A stretch of 64,000 nt of DNA from Ardenticatenales bacterium (GCA_020634795.1 JACKAZ010000001.1:372001-436000); one strand, 5' to 3'; positions 50,800 through 60,111 are shown, numbered from the stretch's first letter. Notes: generated by a model not told the origin, from the sequence alone. Translations and numbers: made by a program.

Positions 50800-52071
50800 T
50801 TAGCCCTTCACACCTGCGTACGACACCCCTTCGATGTAGTACCGGCTGAACATGAAGAAGAGGACCAGCACGGGCAGCGCGTTCAAGATCGCCGCCACCA
50901 GCAGCAGGTTCAATTCGGCGCGGTACTGCCCCTGGAAGATCTGGAGCGCCACGTTCATCACCCACATGTCACGCCGTTGTAGGTAGAGCAGCGGGCCGAG
51001 GTAGGCGTTCCACATCCCCTGGAATTGGAGGATGAAGACCGTCAGCAGGGCCGGGCGGGCCAGCGGCAGGATCACATCCTTAAACGTTTGGAAGTAAGAG
51101 GCCCCGTCGATGTAGGCCGCCTCCTCCAGATCGCGTGGCACCGCTTTGAGGAACTGGGTCAGCAGGAAGATGCTCCCCGCAGAGACCAGGCCCGGGATGA
51201 CCAAGCTATAGGCGCGGTTGATCCACTCCAGTTTCGACATCAGCACATAGGCGGGAACCAACGTGACAGCCCCAGGGATCATCATCGTCGCCAGCATGAA
51301 GGAAAAGATGATATCTCTCCCGGGGAATTTGAGCCGCGCGAAGGCGTAGGCGGTCATGGCGCAGAAGAGCAGTTGGAAGCTGGCCATCATCACCGAAAGT
51401 ACGGCCGTGTTGAAGAGCCAGCGCCAGAACCGGCCCCCGCCCGCGAACATGGCGATCTGCTCGAAGAGGATCGTAACGACGGCGCCCGCCGCCAGACTCC
51501 AGAGCAGCGCCAGCACCACCCGCCGCCAATCGGGATTGGACATGCCCATCAACAGGACCCCGATCAGCATGATGATCGCGATAGAGGCACCGACCGCGAG
51601 GGTTTCCATGCGGCCCGCGCCGATGCGAGCATCCAGATACCAGGCTGCCGCCGCGCCCCCCAGCAGAGAGACCAGAATGCTGAGGGGAAGCCCCAACGAA
51701 CGGGCCATGCCACGATCCTTGATCACATTGGTCAGACCGGTGAGCAGGAAAGTGAGGAAGGCGGTGAAAAGGCCCGCCATCAGGCCGAGCGAGGCCGCGC
51801 CGTCCAAGCGCGCTTCGCCGCCAACATCGGCCGCGAAGAAACGGGGCCAGTTTTCCCATTGCCATTCCTTCGGGAAGAGGGTCGGTGGATAGGCGATGAT
51901 CTCGGAGTTGGTTTTGAAGCTACCGAGGAACGAGAGGATGAAGGGGGCGAAAAGCACCAGCCCCAACAGGATCATGAGGGCATAGCGCACCACAACCGAC
52001 AGCGTATCTTGCAGATCGACGCCGCTCGGCTTGGTTTGTACGGATGAGGAGCTCTGAGTTACGGATGCCAT
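50800..52071 (-). CDS. Sugar ABC transporter permease (MalG-like)
   Basis: 423 residues, longer than the usual 280. The transport core is standard: AMTAYAFARLKFPGRDIIFS, then the EAA loop EEAAYIDGASYFQTFKDVIL. Between helix 1 and the core there is an insertion of about 130 residues (90-220) with extra hydrophobic segments (ITLGLVAGLFTAFLTF-like and IAIIMLIGVLLMG). It starts 12 bp after the MalF-like gene. No ATPase gene is in the operon, so a shared MsmK-type ATPase from elsewhere must energise it. Confidence 0.92.
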   Translation of the reverse strand: MASVTQSSSSVQTKPSGVDLQDTLSVVVRYALMILLGLVLFAPFILSFLGSFKTNSEIIAYPPTLFPKEWQWENWPRFFAADVGGEARLDGAASLGLMAGLFTAFLTFLLTGLTNVIKDRGMARSLGLPLSILVSLLGGAAAAWYLDARIGAGRMETLAVGASIAIIMLIGVLLMGMSNPDWRRVVLALLWSLAAGAVVTILFEQIAMFAGGGRFWRWLFNTAVLSVMMASFQLLFCAMTAYAFARLKFPGRDIIFSFMLATMMIPGAVTLVPAYVLMSKLEWINRAYSLVIPGLVSAGSIFLLTQFLKAVPRDLEEAAYIDGASYFQTFKDVILPLARPALLTVFILQFQGMWNAYLGPLLYLQRRDMWVMNVALQIFQGQYRAELNLLLVAAILNALPVLVLFFMFSRYYIEGVSYAGVKG

Positions 52072-52083
52072 GAGATCTCCTTC

Positions 52084-53115
52084 CTAATATTGCTCGGTGC
52101 CTGATTCGATGTAGCGACGCTGAATCAGGGTGAAGATGAAGATGATGATGGCCAAGAGGAAGGCCATGGCGGAAGCATACCCCATCCGAATGATGCTCCC
52201 CCCGCCGATGCGACCCAGCGCCTCTCCATAGATCAGGTAGACCGGCGTGAGCGTCGTGTTCAACGGACCGCCAGCCGTGAGGAACTGGACTTGGTCGAAA
52301 ACTTGGAAGGCCCCGATCGTGCCGAGCACCACGATCAGCAACGTGACGGGACGCAGCATCGGCAACGTGACGTTCCAGAACGCTTGCCGACCGTCGGCCC
52401 CGTCGATCGAGGCCGCTTCGTAGAGCGTGGGCGGCACATCTTGCAGGGCGGCCAAGTACATGATCATAAAGGTGGGCGCCGTGGTGAAGATGTTCATGAA
52501 CATGATCGCCATCCAGGTGATACTTGGCCCACGCAAGTACCAGAGATTGGAAGGAATGTCCCCGCCAAAGGCGTTGGCGATCAGTTGAAAGAGGCCGCGC
52601 GGGTCGTTCAGCCATTCGATCGCGCTCCAATCGGCCCCGAACAGACCGAAGATGCGATCAAACATGAAGTTGACATAACCCGTCTTGAGGTAGAGCCAGA
52701 GGAAAATCGCTGAGATCACGATGGAGGAGGTGACGCTGGGGCCGTAAAAGATCGTTCGGAAAAACTGTTGGCCCCGTATCTTGCGATTCAGAATCAGCGC
52801 CAGCATCAGCGCGGCGGCGGTCTGAAAGGGCACCACCGTGATGACATACCAGAAGATGTTGACGAGCGACCGAATGAAGCCGTTCGTGTCGGTCAGCGCC
52901 TTCTGATAGTTCTCGAGACCGTTGAATTGTGGGGCTTGAAAGAGGTTGTAGGATGTGAAGCTGATATACAAGGCAAAGGCGATGATGCCCACGGTGAAAA
53001 TCGCCGTTACCAGCAGATAGGGAGAGAGGAAGAGATAGCCGGTGATCGCTTCGTCCCGCTCACGCGCCGTCAAGCCGCGTTTGCGAGCGACCGGACTTTT
53101 AGCTGACGCTGCCAT
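52084..53115 (-). CDS. Sugar ABC transporter permease (MalF/UgpA-like)
   Basis: 343 residues with six membrane helices. The EAA loop reads LYEAASIDGADGRQAFWNVT. The N-terminal cytoplasmic leader is short and basic (KSPVARKRGLTARERDEAI). Partner of the permease at 50800-52071 in a carbohydrate importer of the CUT1 class. AAGGAAGGTGG precedes the ATG. A strong hairpin separates it from the binding-protein gene upstream. Confidence 0.94.
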   Translation of the reverse strand: MAASAKSPVARKRGLTARERDEAITGYLFLSPYLLVTAIFTVGIIAFALYISFTSYNLFQAPQFNGLENYQKALTDTNGFIRSLVNIFWYVITVVPFQTAAALMLALILNRKIRGQQFFRTIFYGPSVTSSIVISAIFLWLYLKTGYVNFMFDRIFGLFGADWSAIEWLNDPRGLFQLIANAFGGDIPSNLWYLRGPSITWMAIMFMNIFTTAPTFMIMYLAALQDVPPTLYEAASIDGADGRQAFWNVTLPMLRPVTLLIVVLGTIGAFQVFDQVQFLTAGGPLNTTLTPVYLIYGEALGRIGGGSIIRMGYASAMAFLLAIIIFIFTLIQRRYIESGTEQY

Positions 53116-53156
53116 AGTCCACCTTCCTTAGGTCGTGGTCGAAAGGGTCTTGGGGT

Positions 53157-53195
53157 ATCACGGTGCGGGGCCTTATCGCCCCGCACCGTGGTGAT
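53157..53195. other. Hairpin between binding-protein and permease genes
   Basis: ATCACGGTGCGGGGC (53157-53171) pairs with GCCCCGCACCGTGGTGAT (53178-53195) with a small bulge. It lies 10 bases after the stop of the solute-binding protein. In maltose-type operons a repeat at this place protects the binding-protein mRNA and lowers permease expression. The same role is likely here. Confidence 0.7.
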
Positions 53196-53204
53196 GAATC
53201 ACGC

Positions 53205-54506
53205 TTATTGCGCGTCGTCCAACGCCTGCTGGGCTTCGCCCTGTGCCTGTGTGAAGGCTTCGCTCACCGTCTGCTCACCCAAGTAGATACGCTCGAGCGC
53301 CTTGCCGACCGCGTCGTTGACACGACCGGTGTTGGGTCCCCAGTTGGCGACACGGGTCAACTCGTAGGTTCCCCCTTCGGAGATCGCCTTGTCGTTTTCG
53401 TCCTTGATCAGGTCGAGCTGATCGGAGCGTGCCGGATAGGCAAAGCCTGTCTCGGCGATGGCGGCTTGGTTGTCGCGCCCCGTGACGAAGAGTGCGAAGG
53501 CCGCGGCCGCGTTGGGATTGTCGCTCTGTGCGTTCACCCCGATGCCGTTGGTGAAGATGATGTCGGCCTTGCCTTCCGGCCCACTGGGTACGGGCACGGC
53601 CTTCCACTCCACATCGGCGAAGTCGTTACGCATGAAGTTGACCATCCAGCCGCCTTCGAGCGTCGTCGCCACCAGCTTCTTACCGATCGCTTCCCCACAC
53701 CAACCCGCACCGACATCGGCGGCGGTCACCAGCGACCCTTCCTGCTTCATGTCGGCAACGATTTGCGCGGCGGTCTCGATCCCTTCGTTATCCAGCGTGG
53801 CGGACGTCCAGTCATCGTTGGTGAACGTGGCGCCGTAGCTAAAGGCCCACGGTGCAAAGCGTGCCCAGTCGGCCCCTTGGCAGAAGCCACCATACTCGGT
53901 ATTCTCCGCGAGCGCTTGGGCGGCCGTGCGCAGATCTTCCCAGGTCCAGTCGGCGGTCGGCTCGTCAATGCCCGCTTCCGCAAAGGCTTCGGGCAGGTAA
54001 ACGAGGCCCAACGTTCCCCAGTCCTTTGGTAAGGCATAGGTCTTGCCGTCCACCGTAAAGATGTCGAGCAACGCCGGCACGAATTCTTCGCGGGTGATAT
54101 CGGCACTCGCCATGAAGTCGTCCAGCGCCAGCAGTTGGCCCGTGCGTCCCAGCGCCGTCATCAAGCTGTCGTCGACGTAGATCACGTCCGGCGCATCACC
54201 GCCCGCAAAGGCGGCCTTGATCTGGGTCTGGAAGTCGGCGGGAACCGGTTGGTAGTCGATCGTCACGCTCGGACAGGCCTCGTTGAAGCGGGTGATCGAA
54301 TCGCGGTAGACTTGCTGCTCGGTCTCGTCACCCCAGCCCGAAAAGACGACGGTGGCATCGGGTTCGACCGCGATGCCCATGCAGGTATCGCCACCCTCGG
54401 CGGCCATGTCGGTGGCGTCGCCGGTGTTATCACCATCCGACGCGCCGCCACATGCGGCCAAGAGCATCGTCAGCATCAGCATGGTTACAAGCAATAGACG
54501 TTTCAT
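53205..54506 (-). CDS. Sugar ABC transporter solute-binding lipoprotein
   Basis: 433 residues of the family 1 extracellular solute-binding proteins. Signal MKRLLLVTMLMLTMLLAAC with lipobox LAAC (Cys 19), a Gly/Asp-rich linker to residue 45, then the two-lobed domain (VVFSGWGDETEQQVYRDSIT; GDAPDVIYVDDSLMTALGRT). It captures an oligosaccharide for the two permeases that follow. GGAGGAGAATCC precedes the ATG. It lies 30 bp after the GH65 fusion gene. Confidence 0.94.
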   Translation of the reverse strand: MKRLLLVTMLMLTMLLAACGGASDGDNTGDATDMAAEGGDTCMGIAVEPDATVVFSGWGDETEQQVYRDSITRFNEACPSVTIDYQPVPADFQTQIKAAFAGGDAPDVIYVDDSLMTALGRTGQLLALDDFMASADITREEFVPALLDIFTVDGKTYALPKDWGTLGLVYLPEAFAEAGIDEPTADWTWEDLRTAAQALAENTEYGGFCQGADWARFAPWAFSYGATFTNDDWTSATLDNEGIETAAQIVADMKQEGSLVTAADVGAGWCGEAIGKKLVATTLEGGWMVNFMRNDFADVEWKAVPVPSGPEGKADIIFTNGIGVNAQSDNPNAAAAFALFVTGRDNQAAIAETGFAYPARSDQLDLIKDENDKAISEGGTYELTRVANWGPNTGRVNDAVGKALERIYLGEQTVSEAFTQAQGEAQQALDDAQ

Positions 54507-54536
54507 TTTGGATTCTCCTCCGTGTTGATGGATGTG

Positions 54537-57398
54537 TTAAGGTGTGGTGGCACCATCTTGCGACAGGGCCTCAGTAGTCAGCAGGGGCGGGGCGTCCTTC
54601 TTCCCGTCGAGCGAGATGATGTGCAACTCGCCGCGATGCAAGAAGCGGAAACGCAGCCGCCGCCAATGATCGGGCAGACGTGGCTCGACACGCCAGTCCG
54701 CTTCGGATAAGGTCAGTCCGCCAAAGCCCATCACCGCCGCCTGCCACAGCCCCCCCGCCGACGCGGCATGAATGCCGTCGGCGGCGTTGCCCCGCACATC
54801 CGTCAGGTCGGCGCGGGCCGCCCGCATGAAATGTGCGTAGGCGAGGTTGGGTTGGCCCATTTCACAGGCCATGATGGCGCTGATCGACGGCCCCAGACTT
54901 GAGCCGTAGCTGTGATCGGTGCGCGGATCGTAGTAGGCCCAGTTGGCTTGCAACGTGGTGTGCGGTACATGATCGCGCATCAGGAAAAGCAGCATCAGGA
55001 CATCCGGCTGTTTGATCACTTGGGCCGCATTTGCCCCCTCGATGCCGAGGATTTCGTGCATCGAACGGTGACGCGGCTCGAAATCGGCCAAATCGGGGTC
55101 GTTCAGCGCAAAATAGCCGTCGAACTGCTCGATCAGACCGCCTTCCAGCTCAGTCAGCCGGATCGCCCGCGCGATCTGCTGCCACTGTGCCAGCCGTTCC
55201 GGCGACAGATCGAGTTGCGCTGTCAAGCTGTCGGCTTTGGACGGGTCGCTCTCTTTCAACCACCTAACGAGTGCCAGCCCCTGTTGAAGCTGCCAGCGCG
55301 CCATGTGGTTGGTAAAGGCGTTGTTGTCGACATGATCGTGGTATTCATCGGGGCCGATCACGTCGGTGTACTCATAAACAGCCTCCTCTTCGTTCCATTC
55401 GGCGCGGCTTGCCCAGAATTTGGCCCCATCAAGGAGCATCTCTGCGCCGTAGTCGATCATGAACTGATCATCGCCCGTCGCCCGCCAATATTGCAGCACG
55501 GCGTAGGCGATATCGGCGGTAATATGTATTTCGATGTCCCCCGTCCAGATGCGGACCAAGCGCGTCCGATCCTCGAAGTGAGGAACCCAGGTCGGGGTCA
55601 CTTCATCCCCTTTACCCGCGCTTTCCCACGGAAACTGGGCACCCTCGAAGCCGTTGGCGCGCGCTTTGTCACGCGCGCCGCGCAGCCGTCGATAGCGGTA
55701 CATCAGCAGTTCGCGGGCTTGAGTCGGCTGGGTGAAGGTGAAGAGCGGCAGCATGAACAGCTCCGTATCCCAGAAGACATGGCCCCGATAGCCAAAGCCA
55801 CTCAATGTTTTGGCGCCGATACTGACATCGTCGCTTGGCTCCGGCATGACGGCAAACAGTTGGTACATGTTGAAGCGGAGCGCCAGTTGAGCTTCCTCAT
55901 CGCCCCACAGTTCCACGTCCGCAGCGTCCCAAATCGCCGCCCACGCCCGTCGATTGTCGGCGACGAGGCGGTCGAAGTCGAACGGCTCTCGGCGGCGTGC
56001 CTCGCTATCAGCGAGCGGATTGAGGCTATGGCGACTGTCGGCCAGTGTGATGCGCTTGGTGATGGTGAAGGGCTGTCCCTCTTCGGCGAAAGCGCTCAGA
56101 GACTGGGTGGGCTGTCCCCGAACCGGCCACCCTTCGACCGAGGCGCTGCCGTCCGTGCGGGCGAGCTGGCTGATCAGCGCCAGCGTGTGACCGGAGCGCA
56201 GCGTCTTGCTGCAGAGGAACGCGCGCTCGCTGTCGGCCCCCTGCTGCTCGGCTTGCCAGTGGAGCAGCCCCTCGTTGCTGCTGAAAACCGAAAGGCCGCC
56301 ACGGATCTCGACCTGGCCCGACCAATTTTCGGGGATCAGTTGGAGCCGGATCGCCAGTTGCTCGCGGGGGGCGCGCCCGATCAGCCGCTCGAACCGCAAC
56401 AGGCTGATCTGCCCATTGGGCGCCTGCCAGCGCAGATTGCGGATCAGCAGCCCGTCTTGCAAGTTGAGTTGGCGCTGGTAACCCAAAATCGTTCCCGCCG
56501 CGAGCGAGAACGGCTGGCCATTCAGGCTAAGCTCCAGCGACATCCAGTCGGGGATATTGGCGATTTCGGTGAAGACGATCGGTGCGTCATCGAAAAGGCC
56601 ATGAACGAAGCTGGCGCGACGCTCGTTGGGGTAGCCCTCTTCGAAGCTGCCGCGTGCCGCGACCCAGCCGTTGCCGGTGGTGAAGATCGTTTCTTTGTGA
56701 TGCTGTCGTTCCGGCTGCCAACGCGATTCGACCACGCGCCAGCCTTGTGCCACCCGCTGGGCTTCGCGGAGCAGATCGAGGGTGAGATCGTGGGTCGTCG
56801 CGGTGGTGACATGGGCCAACCCAACGCGAGATGCCGGGCCAATGCCCAGCGTGGCAAAGCCGCCGGTCAATGCAGCATCGATGCCACTTTCCGCGTCCTC
56901 CACGACCACCACCTTGTCGCTGGCAAGGGCCATCTGCCGCGCCGCAAATAGGAAGAGGTCCGGCGCGGGTTTGCCGTGCCGCACGCTGTGGCCATCGGCA
57001 ATGACGGTCAAGCGGTCCGCGATATGCAACGCCTCCAGAACGGTGCGTGCGTTCTTGGAGGCGGAGCCGACCGCGTAGCGGATTGCGGCGCGATCCAGAG
57101 CGTCGAGCAATTCGGGGATGCCGGGCAACAGATCGGCGGGAGAAAGGGCGCTCAGCAGTTCCTGATAATAATGGTTCTTGCGCGCCATCCACTGGGCGAT
57201 CTGGGCCGCGCTTGCGGCGCGGCCATCCAAAATGATTTCTAACGAGGCGCGGCGCGAGACACCGCGCAGCTTCTCGTTGATCTCGCGGGAAAAGGGAAAT
57301 CCCTCCTCATCCGCCCAGCGTTTCCACGCCAAGTAGTGGAATTCGGCGGTGTCGGTCAGCACCCCATCCAGATCGAATATTACCCCTTTCAAGGTCAT
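54537..57398 (-). CDS. Beta-phosphoglucomutase fused to GH65 disaccharide phosphorylase
   Basis: 953 residues, two enzymes in one chain. Residues 1-215 are a HAD phosphatase-fold beta-phosphoglucomutase: FDLDGVLTDT with nucleophile D9 and acid/base D11, SASKNA, and VVVEDAESGIDAA. Residues 225-953 are a GH65 phosphorylase with catalytic acid E685 in VIGPDEYHDHVDNNAF and FWDTELFMLP in the binding cleft. A disaccharide would be split by phosphate to beta-glucose 1-phosphate, which the mutase turns into glucose 6-phosphate. The substrate (maltose, trehalose, kojibiose or nigerose) is undecided. It overlaps the lacI stop by 4 bp. Confidence 0.95.
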   Translation of the reverse strand: MTLKGVIFDLDGVLTDTAEFHYLAWKRWADEEGFPFSREINEKLRGVSRRASLEIILDGRAASAAQIAQWMARKNHYYQELLSALSPADLLPGIPELLDALDRAAIRYAVGSASKNARTVLEALHIADRLTVIADGHSVRHGKPAPDLFLFAARQMALASDKVVVVEDAESGIDAALTGGFATLGIGPASRVGLAHVTTATTHDLTLDLLREAQRVAQGWRVVESRWQPERQHHKETIFTTGNGWVAARGSFEEGYPNERRASFVHGLFDDAPIVFTEIANIPDWMSLELSLNGQPFSLAAGTILGYQRQLNLQDGLLIRNLRWQAPNGQISLLRFERLIGRAPREQLAIRLQLIPENWSGQVEIRGGLSVFSSNEGLLHWQAEQQGADSERAFLCSKTLRSGHTLALISQLARTDGSASVEGWPVRGQPTQSLSAFAEEGQPFTITKRITLADSRHSLNPLADSEARRREPFDFDRLVADNRRAWAAIWDAADVELWGDEEAQLALRFNMYQLFAVMPEPSDDVSIGAKTLSGFGYRGHVFWDTELFMLPLFTFTQPTQARELLMYRYRRLRGARDKARANGFEGAQFPWESAGKGDEVTPTWVPHFEDRTRLVRIWTGDIEIHITADIAYAVLQYWRATGDDQFMIDYGAEMLLDGAKFWASRAEWNEEEAVYEYTDVIGPDEYHDHVDNNAFTNHMARWQLQQGLALVRWLKESDPSKADSLTAQLDLSPERLAQWQQIARAIRLTELEGGLIEQFDGYFALNDPDLADFEPRHRSMHEILGIEGANAAQVIKQPDVLMLLFLMRDHVPHTTLQANWAYYDPRTDHSYGSSLGPSISAIMACEMGQPNLAYAHFMRAARADLTDVRGNAADGIHAASAGGLWQAAVMGFGGLTLSEADWRVEPRLPDHWRRLRFRFLHRGELHIISLDGKKDAPPLLTTEALSQDGATTP

Positions 57399-58468
57399 GG
57401 CGCTGTCTCCTTCTGAGTCGAGGAAATGGGAAACTGCAGGGGCTGTTTCAGGCTGGACGCTCGCACCACAAGCGTAGGTTCAAGGGAAATCTGTCGCTTT
57501 TCGGCGGGAATCTCCTCGCCTTCGATCAGGGTCATCAGTTGGTCGACGATCAAGGTGGCGACTTGGTCGATGGGCTGGCGCAGGGTGGTGAGGGGCGGCA
57601 CCAAGAGGTCCGCTAATGGCATATCGTCAAAGCCCACAACGCCCACATCTTGGCCCGGTCGCAGTCCCAAATGGTAGAGGGCGTTCATCGCCCCCACCGC
57701 GATCAGATCGCTGACGCAGACCAAGGCGGTGGGGCGAATGTCGGCAGGCAGACTCATGATGCGCATCGCGCCCTGAAAGCCTTCTTCCGCATTGTGATTG
57801 ACCCGCACGATCCATTCTTCACGAACGGGTTGGCCCATCTCGTAGATGCCATCGAGGTAACCCTGCAGCCGTTCTTGGCCCGAGCGCGACCCCTCCGGCC
57901 AGGCCAGAATGCCGATGCGGTCGAAGCCCTGCGAGGCCAGATGCTCGACCGCTTGGCGCACACCTTTGCGACCATCCACATCCACCCACGGGAAATCCTC
58001 TTCGGGGCTGGTCTGCCCAAAGGCAACGAAAGGAATGTCGATGGTCGAGAGATAGGTGATGCGGGGATCGATGGTGTTGGTGGCCCCGAGCACAATGCCG
58101 TCAACCCGTCGGCTGCTCACCAACTCTTGGTAGACTTGAATCTCATCTTTGTCGGACGGGGTGGGGAAGGCGAGCAGGTGATAGCCCCGTTGGTAGGCCG
58201 CCATGCCCATGCAGTGAATGAATTGGTCCAGAATGGGGCTGGAGACGTTGACCGGCAACGGACGCCAACTGTAGCCCAGAAGATAAGAGCGACGGCTCTG
58301 GAGGCTGCGTGCGTTGACGTCCGCGTGGTAGCCCAATCGCGTGGCAGCCTCAATCACACGCTCCCGCGTCTGAGGCCGCACGTTGCGCGAATTGTTCAGC
58401 ACATAGGAGACCGTTGCGATAGAGACGCCCGCCTCTTTGGCAACGTCGCGAATGCCCACTTTGGCCAC
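57395..58468 (-). CDS. LacI family transcriptional regulator
   Basis: 357 residues. N-terminal helix-turn-helix IRDVAKEAGVSIATVSYVLN and hinge helix (NARSLQSRRSYLLGY), then a periplasmic-binding-like ligand domain. First gene of the sugar operon, with its stop overlapping the GH65 start. A perfect palindrome at 58525-58542, just behind the operon promoter, is the obvious operator, so it probably represses itself and the whole operon until sugar binds. Confidence 0.95.
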   Translation of the reverse strand: MAKVGIRDVAKEAGVSIATVSYVLNNSRNVRPQTRERVIEAATRLGYHADVNARSLQSRRSYLLGYSWRPLPVNVSSPILDQFIHCMGMAAYQRGYHLLAFPTPSDKDEIQVYQELVSSRRVDGIVLGATNTIDPRITYLSTIDIPFVAFGQTSPEEDFPWVDVDGRKGVRQAVEHLASQGFDRIGILAWPEGSRSGQERLQGYLDGIYEMGQPVREEWIVRVNHNAEEGFQGAMRIMSLPADIRPTALVCVSDLIAVGAMNALYHLGLRPGQDVGVVGFDDMPLADLLVPPLTTLRQPIDQVATLIVDQLMTLIEGEEIPAEKRQISLEPTLVVRASSLKQPLQFPISSTQKETAP

Positions 58469-58524
58469 GCTTCGACCCCCGAACTCCCGTAGTTCCGTGG
58501 ACGTTAACCGTCTCGTTAACCGTT

Positions 58525-58542
58525 AAGTTAAACGTTTAACTT
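58525..58542. promoter_or_regulatory. LacI-type operator (perfect 18 bp palindrome)
   Basis: AAGTTAAACGTTTAACTT is fully self-complementary with the central CG typical of LacI operators. Two CGTTAACCG words (58502-58510, 58514-58522) lie next to it and may be weaker half sites. It starts a few bases after the predicted transcription start. Confidence 0.8.
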
Positions 58543-58552
58543 TCTGATAGCC

Positions 58553-58581
58553 ATTATACTGACTTTTTCTGCAAATAGCAA
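58553..58581 (-). promoter_or_regulatory. Promoter of the sugar operon
   Basis: On the minus strand TTGCTA (58581-58576), 17 bases, then a perfect TATAAT (58558-58553). Transcription would start near 58546, immediately before the operator and 78 bases before the lacI ATG. Confidence 0.75.
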
Positions 58582-58763
58582 GTAATTCGTTTTTCTTGGG
58601 GCACGACTTAAGGGCCGTAGCAGCTATTTGAGGGGTGTGCATGGAGCGGGGGAAAGCGGGGGAACCGACTGTAAGCAAGCTCACTGACTGTGGGGGCGGG
58701 GTGTGATAGGGTTGTCACAGGTCAAACGACGGAATCAACCGACTGTAACGAAAGGGGTTTGAA

Positions 58764-59198
58764 ATGGCAGCCACCACAATGAGAGCGACGATGACCATGA
58801 ACGAGCGGATCCGCCACGGCGTGATCGGCGGCTTGGCGGGGGGCGTGATCTTTGGACTGATGATGGGCATGATGGGGATGCTGCCGATGGTCGCGGGGTT
58901 GGTCGGCTCGTCATCGGCGGGGGTGGGCTTGGTGGTCCACCTGCTGATCAGCGCCATCATCGGCGCGATCTTCGGGGTCGTCGCGGGGCCATTCGTCGCG
59001 GGCACGGGGCGTGCGGTCGGGGTGGGGGCGCTCTACGGCTTGCTCTGGTGGGTTCTGGGGCCGCTGCTGCTGATGCCGATGATGATGGGCATGGGGCCGC
59101 AGCTCAACGCCACGGCAATGAGCGAGAGTGTGCCGAGCTTGATCGGTCATCTCATCTTCGGGCTGGTCACTGCGTTGGTCTACGCGCGGCTCCGCTGA
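58764..59198 (+). CDS. Small Gly/Met-rich membrane protein
   Basis: 144 residues with four membrane helices (about 20-45, 52-68, 75-105, 122-142) rich in Gly and Met (LMMGMMGMLPMVAGLVG). No family is named with certainty. It resembles uncharacterised YagU-like or DUF6789-like membrane proteins. AAAGGGG lies 7 bases before the ATG. Transcribed away from lacI. A direct repeat AACCGACTGTAA (58664 and 58737) lies upstream and may be regulatory. Confidence 0.75.
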   Translation: MAATTMRATMTMNERIRHGVIGGLAGGVIFGLMMGMMGMLPMVAGLVGSSSAGVGLVVHLLISAIIGAIFGVVAGPFVAGTGRAVGVGALYGLLWWVLGPLLLMPMMMGMGPQLNATAMSESVPSLIGHLIFGLVTALVYARLR

Positions 59199-59278
59199 TC
59201 ACCACACCGATCAGCACGCTGAAGTACAGCGATAGGAACGGGGCGTCACGCGAGGGGGGCGCTCCGTTTCTGCATGGT

Positions 59279-59953
59279 TTATCCCTCGCCCTCGGCCAGG
59301 GCCAGCAGCCCTGCTGGGTCGCTGATCTGAATCCGCTTGCGCCCCGTCTCGATCAGGCCGTCCGCTTTGAATTCGTTGAGTGTCAGGGTGATCGTTTCAC
59401 GATGGCTGCCGACGCGATCGGCCAATTCTTGGTGGGTGTAGCCCGACACCGCGTCATCCTTCGCCAGCGTGAGCAATTCGGCGGCCAGCCGCGCCGCGAC
59501 GGGGGTGAAGGCCATCTGCTCCAGCCGTCGCTCGGCTTGCTGCAGTCGCTCGCTCATCAGGGTCAGCAGGCGCAGTGCCATCTGCGGCTTCTTCAGCAGC
59601 ATCTCCTCCACATCGGCGCGGCGCATCACACAGAGCGTCACCGGCGTCATCGCTTCCGCAAAGGTCTCGTGCATCCGCTGCCCGATCAACCCCATCTCCC
59701 CAAAGACCGAACCGTCCGTCAGCGTCGCCACGACCAGCTTGCGCCCCTCTGGCGTGAGACGGAAGAGGTTCACGCGCCCCTTCTTCAGGATGAATAGGAC
59801 TTCATTCGGCTCCCCGGCCTCGAAAAAGATGCGGCTCGCCTCGCAACTGATCATCGTGGTGCGCCGATCGAGCGCCCACATCTCTAACCGATTGAAATCG
59901 CGGAAGAAGTCGTGCTCGGTCAGATAGAAGAGCTTGTCTCCGTCATCACTCAT
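59279..59953 (-). CDS. Crp/Fnr family transcriptional regulator
   Basis: 224 residues from the ATG at 59953 (MSDDGDKLFYLTEHDFFRDF); an earlier ATG at 60070 would translate heptamer repeat and is rejected. Cyclic-nucleotide-binding fold (IFFEAGEPNEVLFILKKGRV, then GSVFGEMGLIG), a long dimer helix, and the helix-turn-helix YTHQELADRVGSHRETITLT. The phosphate pocket lacks the RxxS pair of cAMP binders, and there is only one Cys near the N-terminus and no Fnr cluster, so its ligand is unclear. Confidence 0.92.
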   Translation of the reverse strand: MSDDGDKLFYLTEHDFFRDFNRLEMWALDRRTTMISCEASRIFFEAGEPNEVLFILKKGRVNLFRLTPEGRKLVVATLTDGSVFGEMGLIGQRMHETFAEAMTPVTLCVMRRADVEEMLLKKPQMALRLLTLMSERLQQAERRLEQMAFTPVAARLAAELLTLAKDDAVSGYTHQELADRVGSHRETITLTLNEFKADGLIETGRKRIQISDPAGLLALAEGEG

Positions 59954-60011
59954 GAGATCATCCCTTGTTGGCGGTGAAGGCAGCGCGGGCCAGCGGGTTT
60001 CGGGGAGGTGC

Positions 60012-60034
60012 GGAATGGCGAATGGCGAATGGAC
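60012..60034 (+). repeat. Short heptamer repeat (GGCGAAT)
   Basis: GAATGGCGAATGGCGAATGG, the same word as at 46697 and (reversed) 44907, in the leader of the Crp/Fnr gene. Confidence 0.6.
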
Positions 60035-60111
60035 AGGTGGCAGGATCATTGTAGAAGCAGGCCATGCCATGCTTAACTCCTGAGCGCCTCACCGTCACAC
60101 CCGCACACCCC

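Noticed and set aside
54912..56951. 679-residue open frame on the plus strand
   Set aside because: It is antisense to the GH65 fusion gene and its composition is that of a high-GC shadow frame.
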